From Lacticaseibacillus absianus (lineage in GTDB: Bacteria; Bacillota; Bacilli; Lactobacillales; Lactobacillaceae), in NCBI RefSeq assembly GCF_013407595.1, contig NZ_JABEKX010000002.1, positions 1-64,000 of the forward strand: DNA of 64,000 nucleotides, in the 5' to 3' direction. Below, in pieces: positions 46,401 through 54,984 of the stretch. Position 1 is the stretch's first letter. Each line of letters starts with the position of its first letter. Position numbers and translations under genes: made by a program. The notes under the pieces are model-generated. The model saw only the letters and a program-made list of their open reading frames with translations, had not been told where the DNA came from and ran no database searches.

Positions 46401-49021
46401 ACTCCGTGGCCCCAGAGGTCAAGGATCTCGATTTGACGGCTGAAACGGTCAACGGCAAGACCCAGTACTACATGACAGGCGCGATCAAGGACGACTACAG
46501 TGGCCTGGGCATCGCGCATGTGATCAGCACCGCGGTCAACAACGTCGTGGCGATGAGCCAGCCGTATGAAGAGACTGGGACCACCGCTGACGGGTTCACC
46601 CAGGTCAAGGTCGCGCTGTCCGATAAGCAGGCGGCTCAGCTTGCCCAAGGGGATAACCAAGTCGAATTCTACATCGGCGATAACGCGCAGAACTACACGG
46701 ATGAGATCAACGATAAGGTCCAGATGCCAGGGCAACCAGGCGCAGGCTTTGTCCTCGATAGCGGCGTGCCGACGACGATCAGTACCGCCAGCGACGATAT
46801 CGGTCAGCTTGCTGGTGAGATCGTCTACCAGTTCACCGGCCGTTATACCGGTGATGTTTATGGGACCTACGTTGATGCCAACGGTGACACGCAGGAGATG
46901 ACGGTCGACAATGCGGCAGATCCAGACGCACCGGGTCACAGCAACTTCCTGGCGACGATGCCAGTCGAGCTAGCAGACTACGCCTCGACCATCAAGTTCT
47001 ACGCGGATGCCGCACACACCCAGTTGCTCGGGAGCTACGATACCAACGTGGCGCTGGGTCAGCCGGATGCTGGAACACTGACCGTCAACGGCGGGCAGAC
47101 CCAGACCTCCGAAGGCACGGTAAAGATCGAAGGGCAAGTGTCCGATGACGTGGCGATGGCGATGGTCACCGTCAACGGCGTGGACCTGCCGCTGACCGTC
47201 GGGGCCGACCAGAAGATCGACGATGAGATCCCTGTTGCCTTCGGGGATAACCAGATCACCGTTGCGCTGGCGGACATGGACGGGAATGTCTCGACCTTCG
47301 ACTATTCCGTCAACTCGACGTACGATGCGGAGCCGCTCAAGGACGCGGTGACCTTCGATAACGGGATCACGCTCGGTACCAACTACCTCGCGACGGACGC
47401 GTCAACGTATGATGCAGCGACCGGGACAGTCACTCTGTCTGGGAAGGTCAAGCACCCGACCACGACCCTGCAGATCGCTGGGCAAAACGTCAAGATCAAG
47501 TCTGACCTGACCTTCAGTGTCAAGCTGAACATCGGCACGCAAGGCAAGCACGACTTCAGTGTCGTCTACGGCAACTCCCTGACCGGCGAGACCGTGCAGG
47601 AGCGGGTCAGCTACATTCTGGATGCGGTCGCACCGGTCCTGACGCTGGATCAACCGACGGATCAGCCGATCCACACGCAAAACGAATCTTTCACTGTCAG
47701 CGGTCGGGTGACCGATAACCTGGACTATGTGGAGGTCTACGTGAACGGGAACGCGGTCCAGATGTCCAGCGGGAACCTGAACTGGAACGGGGCCAAGACT
47801 GCGGATGAGACTTTCACCACCCAGGTGAAGCTCAAGCCGGGGAAGAACACGATCGAAGTGGCAGTCGGCGATAGCACCGGCAACGAAGTCGACCGGACAC
47901 TGACCGTCTACTACGACAGGCCTGTCGCCCAGTCGATCCAAGACGCTATCTCTGCGGCCAAGAAGGCTGTGGCAGACATCGGCGCCAAGACCGACCCGAC
48001 GACCGGCAAGACCTTCTACGGCGACCTCGATGCGCTGCTCGCAGCCGCTAAGGCGGGCAAGCTCAGTGATGAGGAAGCCCAGGCCCAGCTGGCCGCGATC
48101 CAAAAGGCTGCGGCGCAGTTCCGCCACGACCGTGACGCCGCTGCCTTCTCTGCCGCGGTGACCGCCGCCAAGCAACAGCTCGGCGACAAGCTCAACGGGA
48201 CCGACGCGGCGACCGGCAAGACTTTTGCCGCGACACTCGATGAGCTGATCCAGGCCTTCAACGCCAACCAGCTCGACGGTAAGCAAGCGACAGCCAAGCT
48301 GGCGGCGCTCGTGACTGCGGCCGAAAAGGCCGCCGAAACGGCCCCGACCGGTGAGACCACGGACCCAACGGACCCGACGACGGATCCGACTGACCCGACG
48401 GCGCCAACCACCGATCCGACGACGGACCCGAGCGAAACCACTGATCCAACCACTGACCCGACAACGACCCCATCTAGCCCGATGCTGGACACGGTCGCCG
48501 CGGCGAAGCAGGCGATCGGCACGCTTGGCAACGAGAAGAACCCGGCGACCGGCCGTACCTACTACGGCGACCTCGACTACCTGACGGCCCAGCTCAAGGC
48601 CGGCGCGGTGACCGACAAGCAGGCGCAGACGACGCTGAACCAGATCCTGAACCAGGCGTATGTCCTTGGGGACATCGCGACGGTCAAGGCAGCGTTCGCG
48701 CAGGCCGGGATCGGCAACACCAAGGATAGCGTGACCGGCCGGTCCTTCTACGGCGATGTCGACTACCTGAAGGCGCAAGCCGCCGCCGGGAAGCTGACCC
48801 CAGCCGAAGCGGAGACGCAGCTGAGCGCGATCGTTGAGAACGCCAAGGCGGTTAGCGCCAAAGTCGCAGCCAGCCTGGCTGACTTCAAGGCGACCATCGA
48901 CGCCGGCAAGACCGGGACCGCGGAAGCGACCAGCACGACCAAGGCGAAGGCCGGCGAGAAATTTGCCGCCTTCATGACCGCGGTCAAGGCCGCCTTCCAG
49001 CAGTTCGTCAGCGGCAAGTGA
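43418..49021 (+). CDS. Lactocepin-like S8 proteinase 2, full length
   Basis: 1867 residues from a GTG with GGAGGGG. Domain order as in copy 1: signal peptide 1-32, propeptide, S8 domain with Asp214, His279 and Ser619, inserted PA domain, Fn3-like domain, Ig-like repeats, then two three-helix repeats, a Thr/Pro/Asp-rich linker (DPTTDPT type) and two more helical repeats ending QQFVSGK. Classical lactocepins end in an LPXTG wall anchor; none is present here, nor a terminal membrane helix, so attachment to the wall would be non-covalent through the helical repeats, or the enzyme is released. The catalytic and terminal regions are nearly identical to copy 1; the middle (~850-1250) differs most. 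Confidence 0.95.
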   Translation: MKLKNRKFTILLASTAALGALAISPMETQVKADITSQLQQAAKTGVQANAAATLATGETSPIKQAIADQLAAKGINYSTLSALEQQTAYVNVIVQLAAKPAAENGTLVKDYSSTAEIQTEAQKVIDAQAGVKAQVKAIKGQAIGKSYGYVVNGFSTKVQVEDLAALQKLAGVVSVTIDRQFYSVESTSNDMANVQTVWANYKYKGEGTVVSVIDSGVDASHKDMRLSDPTKAKISREDADAFADSVGYGRFLSDKIPYGYNYADDSDTYIADDTVEEQHGMHVAGIIGANGTGSDPTTSVTGVAPEAQLLGMKVFSNSDAEATTGSDTVVSAIEDSAKLGADVLNMSLGSTSGTQTTDDPEQAAVQNAINSGTAAVISAGNEGTTGSMQEGVNKNYQDNEDMETVGAPGVARNATTVASGENTAAIGYAVAIKDGDETVVEPELTQLSVGATQADFDQKQFFVARDASGKPGIGTPDQYTADAAGKVAVVLRGDIDFTAKQANAKAAGATGLIIVNNTGDNLPLTSMQLGTDAPTIGMSSVSGQKLIDWLDNGHATDTLSVTLGIQQTTNANYGVDKLSTFTSYGPTADLSFKPDITAPGGNIWSTQNSNGYTNLSGTSMASPFIAGSQALLKQAMTNPANAFYDYYKGLSNADLIGLMKTIEMNTAVPILDQDRNDAIESPRRQGAGMVDVEAAIERLETNPTTVVADNGYPGIELKSIDGDTKTFKLTFNNPTDQALSYTLDPTEGTYAVYTDKVDQTTAITYDEAIDGASVTANGPIEVPAGGKTTVDFTLTLPAGFDANKYVEGFLSFTGSDATKLNIPYMGFHGDWGAQAIFDPINGQVSQLVGIPGETLLYSKDATGRSGILGSTSTGTTIDTNAMAISTNPETNSANVAGHAYLFRNAKDMEYQILDAGGNVVATLSKTPSQRKTYFYKNAGTYQVAALPEWNTKIYNTATGQYETAPDGQYTYRVSAVAEGADESQRQYLDMPFKIDSVAPEVKDLDLTAETVNGKTQYYMTGAIKDDYSGLGIAHVISTAVNNVVAMSQPYEETGTTADGFTQVKVALSDKQAAQLAQGDNQVEFYIGDNAQNYTDEINDKVQMPGQPGAGFVLDSGVPTTISTASDDIGQLAGEIVYQFTGRYTGDVYGTYVDANGDTQEMTVDNAADPDAPGHSNFLATMPVELADYASTIKFYADAAHTQLLGSYDTNVALGQPDAGTLTVNGGQTQTSEGTVKIEGQVSDDVAMAMVTVNGVDLPLTVGADQKIDDEIPVAFGDNQITVALADMDGNVSTFDYSVNSTYDAEPLKDAVTFDNGITLGTNYLATDASTYDAATGTVTLSGKVKHPTTTLQIAGQNVKIKSDLTFSVKLNIGTQGKHDFSVVYGNSLTGETVQERVSYILDAVAPVLTLDQPTDQPIHTQNESFTVSGRVTDNLDYVEVYVNGNAVQMSSGNLNWNGAKTADETFTTQVKLKPGKNTIEVAVGDSTGNEVDRTLTVYYDRPVAQSIQDAISAAKKAVADIGAKTDPTTGKTFYGDLDALLAAAKAGKLSDEEAQAQLAAIQKAAAQFRHDRDAAAFSAAVTAAKQQLGDKLNGTDAATGKTFAATLDELIQAFNANQLDGKQATAKLAALVTAAEKAAETAPTGETTDPTDPTTDPTDPTAPTTDPTTDPSETTDPTTDPTTTPSSPMLDTVAAAKQAIGTLGNEKNPATGRTYYGDLDYLTAQLKAGAVTDKQAQTTLNQILNQAYVLGDIATVKAAFAQAGIGNTKDSVTGRSFYGDVDYLKAQAAAGKLTPAEAETQLSAIVENAKAVSAKVAASLADFKATIDAGKTGTAEATSTTKAKAGEKFAAFMTAVKAAFQQFVSGK
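48438..48461 (+). repeat. 12-base repeat in the linker of proteinase 2
   Basis: One perfect CCACTGATCCAA unit plus one variant, shorter than the corresponding array of proteinase 1. Confidence 0.7.
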
Positions 49022-49036
49022 TCTGATCTAGCACCG

Positions 49037-49067
49037 AAAAAACCACGCTCACTGAGCGTGGTTTTTT
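49037..49067. terminator. Bidirectional terminator
   Basis: ACCACGCTCA C TGAGCGTGGT flanked by A6 and T6, placed between two convergent genes and able to stop transcription from both sides. Confidence 0.95.
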
Positions 49068-49077
49068 GGCGTCGGCG

Positions 49078-50310
49078 TTAATCTGCGTCGAGCGTGTAGT
49101 AGAGGTCTTTTTCGGGCAGCAGCACGTCGGCCCGGGTCGCCGCGTCCAGCGACTCCGCTTCGCGTTCGGGCTTGAAGGTGTGCCACGGGACGATCACTTG
49201 AGGAGCGACGTGCTGCGCCAGGGCGATCAGATCCGTGCGGGTCGCGTGGCCGGTGCAGGAAAGGAAAGTCAGTGGGATCTGGTGGGCCTGCAGAAAGGCC
49301 TGCAGCTGCGCAAAGCGCGGGTCATAGTCGCCCAGCGGTTCGCCGTTCGTATGCACGTAAGCGCTGACCGGCAGATCCGCGAGCCAGTCGCGGTGGGCAA
49401 AGGTGGTCTCAAGCAGGTAGTGCGCTGGTGCGGCCTTGAGTGCATCACGTGTCACCGTCTGGTCGATCACTTGATCCGGCGCGGTGCCGGTCATGGTCGT
49501 CAGGATCTCAGCGTCGACCGGTTCCCAGACCATCTCCCGGCCGGCGGCGTGGGCCGCGGCCTGTAGGTTCGCCAGCCGCTCGTAGTTCCGGTTGTAGGGG
49601 TTGATGGCGACTAGGGCCTTGGCGGTGCGCAGCTGTGCCGTCAGCTGGGTGACCAGTGTCGCTTCGGTCAGCGGGGCGCTCGGGTGGGCCTGGTCCTCCA
49701 CCGGGGTGTCGGTGTCAAAAGAGAAGGTCGTGCCTTCGAGTAGGAACATCGCAAGCTTCTTAGTGGCAAACACGTCCGCCCAGTGATCGACGCGGTCGCG
49801 GTGCGGCCCGTTCAGGCGCACGTCACCGGAGTGGCCGTAGTAACGGTGGCCGTCGTGAACGAGCAGCGCCATCGCACCGGGTTCGTCGTGGTCGGAGGGG
49901 TAGCCGGTGACGGTGAACTGCCCTACGGTGAGCGGTGTCTCCGCAGGTAGCGGGTGGAGGTTCGCGACCGGCGCTTCGAGGCCGAGGGTGATCAGCGTCT
50001 GGTACAGTCGGTAGCTCGGCGCGCTGAGGTAGACCGGGATATCGCGCTGCAGGTACTGCAACGCCCCCATGTGATCGATGTGCAGATGCGAGATGAAGAG
50101 CGCCTCATGGGCGTAGTCATCGGCGTGGTCTGGCAGCAACAGGTCGGGAACGTTTGGGAGCTTGCCCGCAGCGATCGCTGACGCGACGGTCTCATCGCTC
50201 AGGTCGGCAGCGACGCCGAAGTCCATGATCACCCGACTGTCCCCTTGGGTGAATTCCACGATGTTGCCACCGATCGTAGCCAATCCATTCAAAAATCTAA
50301 CTTGAGTCAT
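49078..50310 (-). CDS. RNase J-like metallo-beta-lactamase fold hydrolase
   Basis: 410 residues. The metal-binding motif HLHIDH (in ISHLHIDHMGAL) and later SDHDEPGA and GHSGD define the metallo-beta-lactamase fold; the C-terminal 'GHATRTDLIALAQHVAP' with VPWHTF matches the beta-CASP motifs of RNA/DNA-processing members. It is shorter than RNase J (~555 residues) and lacks its C-terminal domain. Probably a cytoplasmic nuclease of the RNase J superfamily with unknown substrate. Monocistronic, convergent with proteinase 2. Confidence 0.8.
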   Translation of the reverse strand: MTQVRFLNGLATIGGNIVEFTQGDSRVIMDFGVAADLSDETVASAIAAGKLPNVPDLLLPDHADDYAHEALFISHLHIDHMGALQYLQRDIPVYLSAPSYRLYQTLITLGLEAPVANLHPLPAETPLTVGQFTVTGYPSDHDEPGAMALLVHDGHRYYGHSGDVRLNGPHRDRVDHWADVFATKKLAMFLLEGTTFSFDTDTPVEDQAHPSAPLTEATLVTQLTAQLRTAKALVAINPYNRNYERLANLQAAAHAAGREMVWEPVDAEILTTMTGTAPDQVIDQTVTRDALKAAPAHYLLETTFAHRDWLADLPVSAYVHTNGEPLGDYDPRFAQLQAFLQAHQIPLTFLSCTGHATRTDLIALAQHVAPQVIVPWHTFKPEREAESLDAATRADVLLPEKDLYYTLDAD

Positions 50311-50388
50311 AAGGGTCCTTTCTGCGCCCAGGGGCGGTCTCTGGGTAACGGTCTACTGTATCATATTTTTAGCGTGGGGTCGACGGGC

Positions 50389-50416
50389 AAAAAAAGACCG
50401 CTCACTGAGCGGTCTC
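50389..50416 (-). terminator. Terminator of the ABC importer operon
   Basis: On the minus strand AGACCGCTCA G TGAGCGGTCT followed by seven T. Its core (CGCTCACTGAGCG) is shared with the terminator at 49037. Confidence 0.9.
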
Positions 50417-50453
50417 GCCCCACCTCACGCCTTGAGGCGGGGGCGTGCTACGG

Positions 50454-51758
50454 CTAGTTGTTGTCTTTGATGATCTGTTCCGTCTTGGTCTGCAGGTCGC
50501 CCATGGCTTTTTCTGGGGTCTCCTTCTTGGTCAGCATCGCATCAACGGCGCTGAGCAAGTTGTTGCGGTACTCTGTGAAGCCAATGAACGCGGTGGACTG
50601 GAACCCTGCGGCCAGGGAATCGACGGAGGCCACGGCGGTCGGGTCCTTCTTCAGGAAAGCCTGGAAGCCGGCGTCTTCGACTGCGGACTTGCGCAGCGGC
50701 ACGTAGCCGGTCGCTTCGGCCCACTTGATCGTCTCCTTCTTGCTCATCAGGAACTTCATGAAGGCCCAGGCGCCTTTTTGCTGGTCGGTAGAGGCGGACT
50801 TGAACATCACGATGTCGTTACCCGCCAGTTCGGTCGCGGATTCGCCCTTGTAGGTCGGCAGTGGCATGGTGCCCCAGTCGAGGTCTTTTGGGGCGCCGGT
50901 CTTCATGTGAGAGACCCCGGCAGAGGAGCCCACGTAGAACAGGGTCTTGCCGGAGGTGAAGGCCTTGTCGCCGTAGATGTCTTCGCCGGCTGTCTTAGCT
51001 TCACCGTTTTGGATCATGTCCCAGATGAAGTGGGTCGCTTCAAGCGTCTTCTTGCTGTCGAGGTTGGCCTTGAAGGACTTGCCCTTGGTCGCGACCAGGG
51101 CGTTGCCGTTCTGGCGCGCAAGCCCTTCGAGTTCCATGTCGAAGGACTTGTCGAAGCCGACGGCCATTACGCCCTTAGCCTTCAAGCTTGGGGCCATCTT
51201 GGCGATGTCTTCCCAGCTCGTCGGCATCTTGACGCCCAGCTTGTCCATCAGGGTCTTGTTGTAGTACATGATCCGCGTGGACTTGGAGAACGGGATGGAG
51301 TAGTACTTCCCTTGGTACTTGGAGCTAGAGATGAAGGCCGGGTAGATGTCCTTCAGGTCGCTGGCAGACAGCTTATCGCTCCCGTCGATCATGTACGGAT
51401 CGAGCGGGGTGATGAAGCCGTTTTTCACGTAGTCCGGCACGGTGGTGTAGGTGGTCTGCGCGATGGTCGGCAGGCTCTTGCTCTTCGCGCCGGCCATGAT
51501 CTTCTGCTGCAGGGCGGTGTAGTCGCCTTGCGCGGTCCCTTTGACGACGTACTTATCTTCGGAGTCGTTGAAGTCCTTGATGATGGTGTTCAGTGCCTTG
51601 GCGTAAGGGCCGTTCATGCCGTGCCAAAACGTGATGGTGACCTTCGAATCGCTACCAGACTTCTTGTCGGCGCTGTTGCTTGAGCACCCAGCGAGGGCCA
51701 GGCCCATCGCGAGTGCGGCAACGCCGAGCAGTGACTTACCCCAAACAGTCTTTTTCAT
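50454..51758 (-). CDS. ABC importer solute-binding lipoprotein (UgpB-like)
   Basis: 434 residues. Signal sequence with lipobox ALAGC, then a family 1 solute-binding protein (ITFWHGMNGPYAKALNTI ... MPLPTYKG) of the type binding sugars or glycerol-3-phosphate. It is the last gene of an ATPase-permease-permease-binding protein operon, the order of the ugp systems in lactobacilli. Substrate cannot be settled from sequence; glycerol-3-phosphate or its diesters, or an oligosaccharide, are the candidates. Confidence 0.88.
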   Translation of the reverse strand: MKKTVWGKSLLGVAALAMGLALAGCSSNSADKKSGSDSKVTITFWHGMNGPYAKALNTIIKDFNDSEDKYVVKGTAQGDYTALQQKIMAGAKSKSLPTIAQTTYTTVPDYVKNGFITPLDPYMIDGSDKLSASDLKDIYPAFISSSKYQGKYYSIPFSKSTRIMYYNKTLMDKLGVKMPTSWEDIAKMAPSLKAKGVMAVGFDKSFDMELEGLARQNGNALVATKGKSFKANLDSKKTLEATHFIWDMIQNGEAKTAGEDIYGDKAFTSGKTLFYVGSSAGVSHMKTGAPKDLDWGTMPLPTYKGESATELAGNDIVMFKSASTDQQKGAWAFMKFLMSKKETIKWAEATGYVPLRKSAVEDAGFQAFLKKDPTAVASVDSLAAGFQSTAFIGFTEYRNNLLSAVDAMLTKKETPEKAMGDLQTKTEQIIKDNN

Positions 51759-51767
51759 GAGTTGAAC

Positions 51768-52589
51768 TCATCCTTTCAATCCAGCCTTAGAGATCCCAGC
51801 AATAATGTATTTTTGTAAAAACATGTACAACACGACCATCGGAATGATGACGAACGTCGACGCGGCCATTAGGAGCTGATATTCCGTGCCGGCGTCGGTC
51901 GTGAAGGCTTGCAGCCCGACCGGCAGCGTCCGCATCGTTTCGGTGTTGGTGACGATCAGCGGCCACATGAAGGCGTTCCACGAGCCGATGACTTGAAGTA
52001 CGGTGACGGCAGTGATGGTCGACTTGCTCATCGGCACCAAGACGGTCCAGAGGTACTTCCAGTCCGTTGCGCCGTCCATCTTGGCGGCGTAGTAGATCTG
52101 CTCTGGCGTCGATTGGAACGCTTGCCGAAGGGTGAAGACCGTGAAGAAGCTGGCCAGCCACGGCACGATCAAGGCCGCATAGTGGTCGATCATGCCCAGT
52201 TTGGACAGTGTCACGAAGTTCGGGATGATCAGCATTTCGCCTGGGATCATCATCGTCCCTAAAAAGATGACAAAGATCAGGTTCTTGCCGAAGAACTTCA
52301 GGCGGGCGAAGGCGAAGGCCGCGAGGATACTGGTGAACAGCTGGCCGACGGTGGTGACCGTCGTGACGACCACGCTGTTGACGAAGTAGCGGGCGAACGG
52401 GGCCGCCTGCCACGCCTTGAGGTAGTTGCCCCACTGGAGGGCTTTGGGGATCCAGACTGGTGGCGTCTTGATCGTCTCAGGCGAGGTCTTGAGCGATGTT
52501 GAGATCATCCACAGGAAGGGGATCAGCATCGTCAAGGCGCCGAGCGCCACGATCGCGTACAGCAGGACCTTACTTAGTTTTTTGGCCAT
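51768..52589 (-). CDS. ABC importer permease (UgpE/MalG-like)
   Basis: 273 residues, six membrane helices, with the EAA loop (QIYYAAKMDGATDWKYLWTVL) that contacts the ATPase. The N-terminal 'LSKVLLYAIVALGALTMLIPFLWMISTS' and the ending of the family are present. It pairs with the neighbouring permease to form the membrane channel. Nine bases separate it from the binding protein gene. Confidence 0.92.
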   Translation of the reverse strand: MAKKLSKVLLYAIVALGALTMLIPFLWMISTSLKTSPETIKTPPVWIPKALQWGNYLKAWQAAPFARYFVNSVVVTTVTTVGQLFTSILAAFAFARLKFFGKNLIFVIFLGTMMIPGEMLIIPNFVTLSKLGMIDHYAALIVPWLASFFTVFTLRQAFQSTPEQIYYAAKMDGATDWKYLWTVLVPMSKSTITAVTVLQVIGSWNAFMWPLIVTNTETMRTLPVGLQAFTTDAGTEYQLLMAASTFVIIPMVVLYMFLQKYIIAGISKAGLKG

Positions 52590-52598
52590 AGTGTCCTC

Positions 52599-53492
52599 CT
52601 AGTAGTGCACATGCTTGCGCGAGTACCACATCTGAACGAGGGTCACGAGCAAGATGAGGAAGAACAGGACCACACCGCTGGCAGCGGCGACCGGATACTT
52701 GTACTCCGTGTAGAACTTCTGATAGAGGTAATACACGATCGTCAAGTCGGCCTTCCCTGGTCCCGGCGTGCCTTGGAACAAGGCGAAGATCTGATCGAAC
52801 ACCTTGAAGGAGCCGATGATGCCATTGACCGAGACCAAGAAGGTGATCGGCGACAGCAGCGGGATCGTCACGTTCCAGAAGCGTTGCAGCGCGTTGGCTC
52901 CGTCGATCTCCGCGGCGTTGTAGTAGCCCTTATCGATGTTGTTCAACCCCACGAGAAATAAGATGATGTTGAACCCCAGGCCCTTCCAGATACTCATGAT
53001 GATCAGCGCCAGCAGGGCGTAGTGCGGGTCGGTCAACCAATTGATCGGATGGATCCCGAACCACCCGAGGAAGTAGTTCATCAGCCCGTAATCGGAGTGA
53101 TAGATCCAGTTCCACACCATGGCGATGGCGACGGTGCTGGTGACGAACGGCAGGAAGTACACGGTCCGGAAGAATCCGGAGAGCCACTTGACCTGATTGA
53201 GCAGCAAGGCGATCACGAGCGATAAGATCACCGTGGTCGGCACGACGCCGGCGACGAAGATCAGCGTGTTGCGGACCGCCAAGTGAAAATCTGGGTCGTT
53301 CCACAGCGTGATAAAGTTGTCGAGCCCGAGCCCGCCGACTTGATCGGTGTAGAAGTTGTAGTCCGTGTAGAAGCTCATCAAGAAACTCGAGATGATCGGC
53401 CAGATGTTGAAGACAAGGGTGATCACCAGCATCGGCAAGAGGTATAGCAGTGCCTTCAGCGAGGACTTGATCGTCGGCTTCTCATTGATCAT
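52599..53492 (-). CDS. ABC importer permease (UgpA/MalF-like)
   Basis: 297 residues, six membrane helices, with the EAA loop (GYYNAAEIDGANALQRFWNV). The ATG at 53492 is chosen (opening MINEKPTIK); a TTG five codons upstream lacks an SD. It overlaps the end of the ATPase gene and is thus translationally coupled. Confidence 0.92.
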   Translation of the reverse strand: MINEKPTIKSSLKALLYLLPMLVITLVFNIWPIISSFLMSFYTDYNFYTDQVGGLGLDNFITLWNDPDFHLAVRNTLIFVAGVVPTTVILSLVIALLLNQVKWLSGFFRTVYFLPFVTSTVAIAMVWNWIYHSDYGLMNYFLGWFGIHPINWLTDPHYALLALIIMSIWKGLGFNIILFLVGLNNIDKGYYNAAEIDGANALQRFWNVTIPLLSPITFLVSVNGIIGSFKVFDQIFALFQGTPGPGKADLTIVYYLYQKFYTEYKYPVAAASGVVLFFLILLVTLVQMWYSRKHVHY

Positions 53493-54543
53493 GGTCGTCA
53501 CCGCCAAAGATCAACGCGCCGGCCTCATCGAAGAGGAAGAAGCCGGCCTTGGTCAGGAAGAAGTCGCCTTCCGTCTGTGCGGTGGGCAGCCCGGCCATCT
53601 CGGTGGACAACAGGACGGCCCCATTGTAGGTCAGCTCCGCGGTCGCCTCACGCCCGAACTTCTGCGTCTGACGCAAGCCGGCGTGGATCGTGGCGACCAT
53701 GCCTTGACCGTTGTCGAACGGAACGATCGCTTCGCTGCGGACCCCGGCCGTGACGGCACGCGCCAAAATGCTGGCCGGTACACTGGCGACGAGATCGGCG
53801 CGTAGCGCGTCAGCCGGTAGCGTGTTGATCACTGGCTCGCCGATGAACTTCGCGACGAATAAGTTGCTCGGCGCTTCGTACAAGGCGGTCGGGGTGCTGA
53901 ATTGCTGGATCGACCCGTGCGCAAGGACCATGATGTGATCCGAGATGTGTAGGGCCTCGTCCTGATCGTGGGTGACGAAGATCGTCGTCACGCCGGTCTC
54001 CCGCTGGATGCGGCGGATCTCCTGGCGCATTTCGATGCGCAGGCGTGCATCGAGGTTCGACAGCGGCTCATCCAGGAGCAGTAGCGACGGCGATTTCGCC
54101 AGCGCTCGCGCGATGGCGACTCGCTGTTGTTGGCCACCTGACAGCTCGCCGGGCTTCTTGTCCAGCTGGTCGTCGACGTGAACGAGCTTCGCCAGCTCTT
54201 CTGCCCGCTTGTAGCGGTCCGCCTTCTTGACTTTTTGCATCTTCAGCGGGAACGCGATATTATCGCGGACACTCAGATGCGGATACAAGGCATAGTTTTG
54301 GAACACCATGCCGACTTTGCGCGCCAAGGCGTCTTTTTTGGTCACGTCTGTGTCGCCAAAAAAAATCTGCCCCTTGGTCGCGGGCAGCAATCCTGAAATC
54401 AGGTTCAGGGTCGTTGTCTTGCCACCACCACTTGGCCCCAGCAGGGAAACTAGCGCGCCGTCAGGAATCTCGAAGTTGAGATGCTTGAGGGTGTCTTTCT
54501 TCCCGTCGTAGGACAAAGTGACGTCTTTAAACGTTACTTTCAA
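53482..54543 (-). CDS. ABC importer ATPase (UgpC/MsmK-like)
   Basis: 353 residues from the TTG at 54543, which has AAGGAG at the right distance and gives the standard opening MKVTFKDVTLSYDG. The frame stays open to 54852, but that extension is not conserved in the family. Walker A GPSGGGKTT (36-44), Q-loop QNYALYPHLSV, signature LSGGQQQRVAIARAL, Walker B LLLLDEPLSNLDA and H-loop VTHDQDEA are intact. The C-terminal ~110 residues form the TOBE/OB-type regulatory domain. It powers the importer encoded downstream. Confidence 0.94.
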   Translation of the reverse strand: MKVTFKDVTLSYDGKKDTLKHLNFEIPDGALVSLLGPSGGGKTTTLNLISGLLPATKGQIFFGDTDVTKKDALARKVGMVFQNYALYPHLSVRDNIAFPLKMQKVKKADRYKRAEELAKLVHVDDQLDKKPGELSGGQQQRVAIARALAKSPSLLLLDEPLSNLDARLRIEMRQEIRRIQRETGVTTIFVTHDQDEALHISDHIMVLAHGSIQQFSTPTALYEAPSNLFVAKFIGEPVINTLPADALRADLVASVPASILARAVTAGVRSEAIVPFDNGQGMVATIHAGLRQTQKFGREATAELTYNGAVLLSTEMAGLPTAQTEGDFFLTKAGFFLFDEAGALIFGGDDHDQ

Positions 54544-54607
54544 CCCGGTTCGCTCCTTCATCTGTGTCGTTCTGGTGCCACTTTCTGCCGTCAGAGTCAC
54601 CATCGCA

Positions 54608-54636
54608 ATGGTAGCAGAGAACCGGCCTGCACACAA
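54608..54636 (-). promoter_or_regulatory. Promoter of the ABC importer operon
   Basis: On the minus strand TTGTGT (54636-54631), 17 bases, TACCAT (54613-54608) preceded by TGC, an extended -10. Moderate match. Confidence 0.45.
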
Positions 54637-54896
54637 GATGTAGTGGCCACCGGTGACGATTGGAGACACCTTGAGCGCCCGCGGGTTAAGCGGGGCGACG
54701 CCTTCTTTCACCGGCGGATGATGGGGCGCGGCATGCTGTGTGGGCCCCGACAAAAAACCTTGCGTGACTTTGGCTGCGCGGTGAGCCATAAAAGCGACTG
54801 GACTGCTCGAGCAGGCGGGCGCGATGATCGACCCGGACGGGCTGATCGGCACTTGGTCCCCTTTGACCGGGCCTCGGGGGTGCGATCGCGGTGTGC
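54637..54896. other. Intergenic region with no gene found
   Basis: 260 bases between divergent units. Open frames here are short or are extensions of the ATPase frame without SD. No known RNA motif or repeat was recognised. Confidence 0.5.
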
Positions 54897-54979
54897 TATA
54901 CTGAATACGACCCGATGCCAGCGCGCGTGTAAAGGAGGGAGATCACGGCGGCGTGCGTTGACGGGGAGAACGCCGTGAT
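54897..54979 (+). promoter_or_regulatory. Extended -10 promoter and leader hairpin between SD and start
   Basis: TGC TATACT (-10 at 54897-54902) lies upstream; no good -35 is seen. The SD AAGGAGG is at 54932-54938, 46 bases before the ATG at 54985. Between them a perfect 9-pair hairpin (ATCACGGCG 54942-54950 / CGCCGTGAT 54971-54979, 20-base loop) would, when folded, leave about eight bases between SD and ATG. Confidence 0.5.
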
Positions 54980-54984
54980 GTCGT

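Noticed and set aside
54544-54852. Extended N-terminus of the ABC ATPase (103 more residues in frame)
   Set aside because: The extension is not like the family, has no SD-backed start, and the TTG at 54543 with AAGGAG gives the conserved N-terminus.
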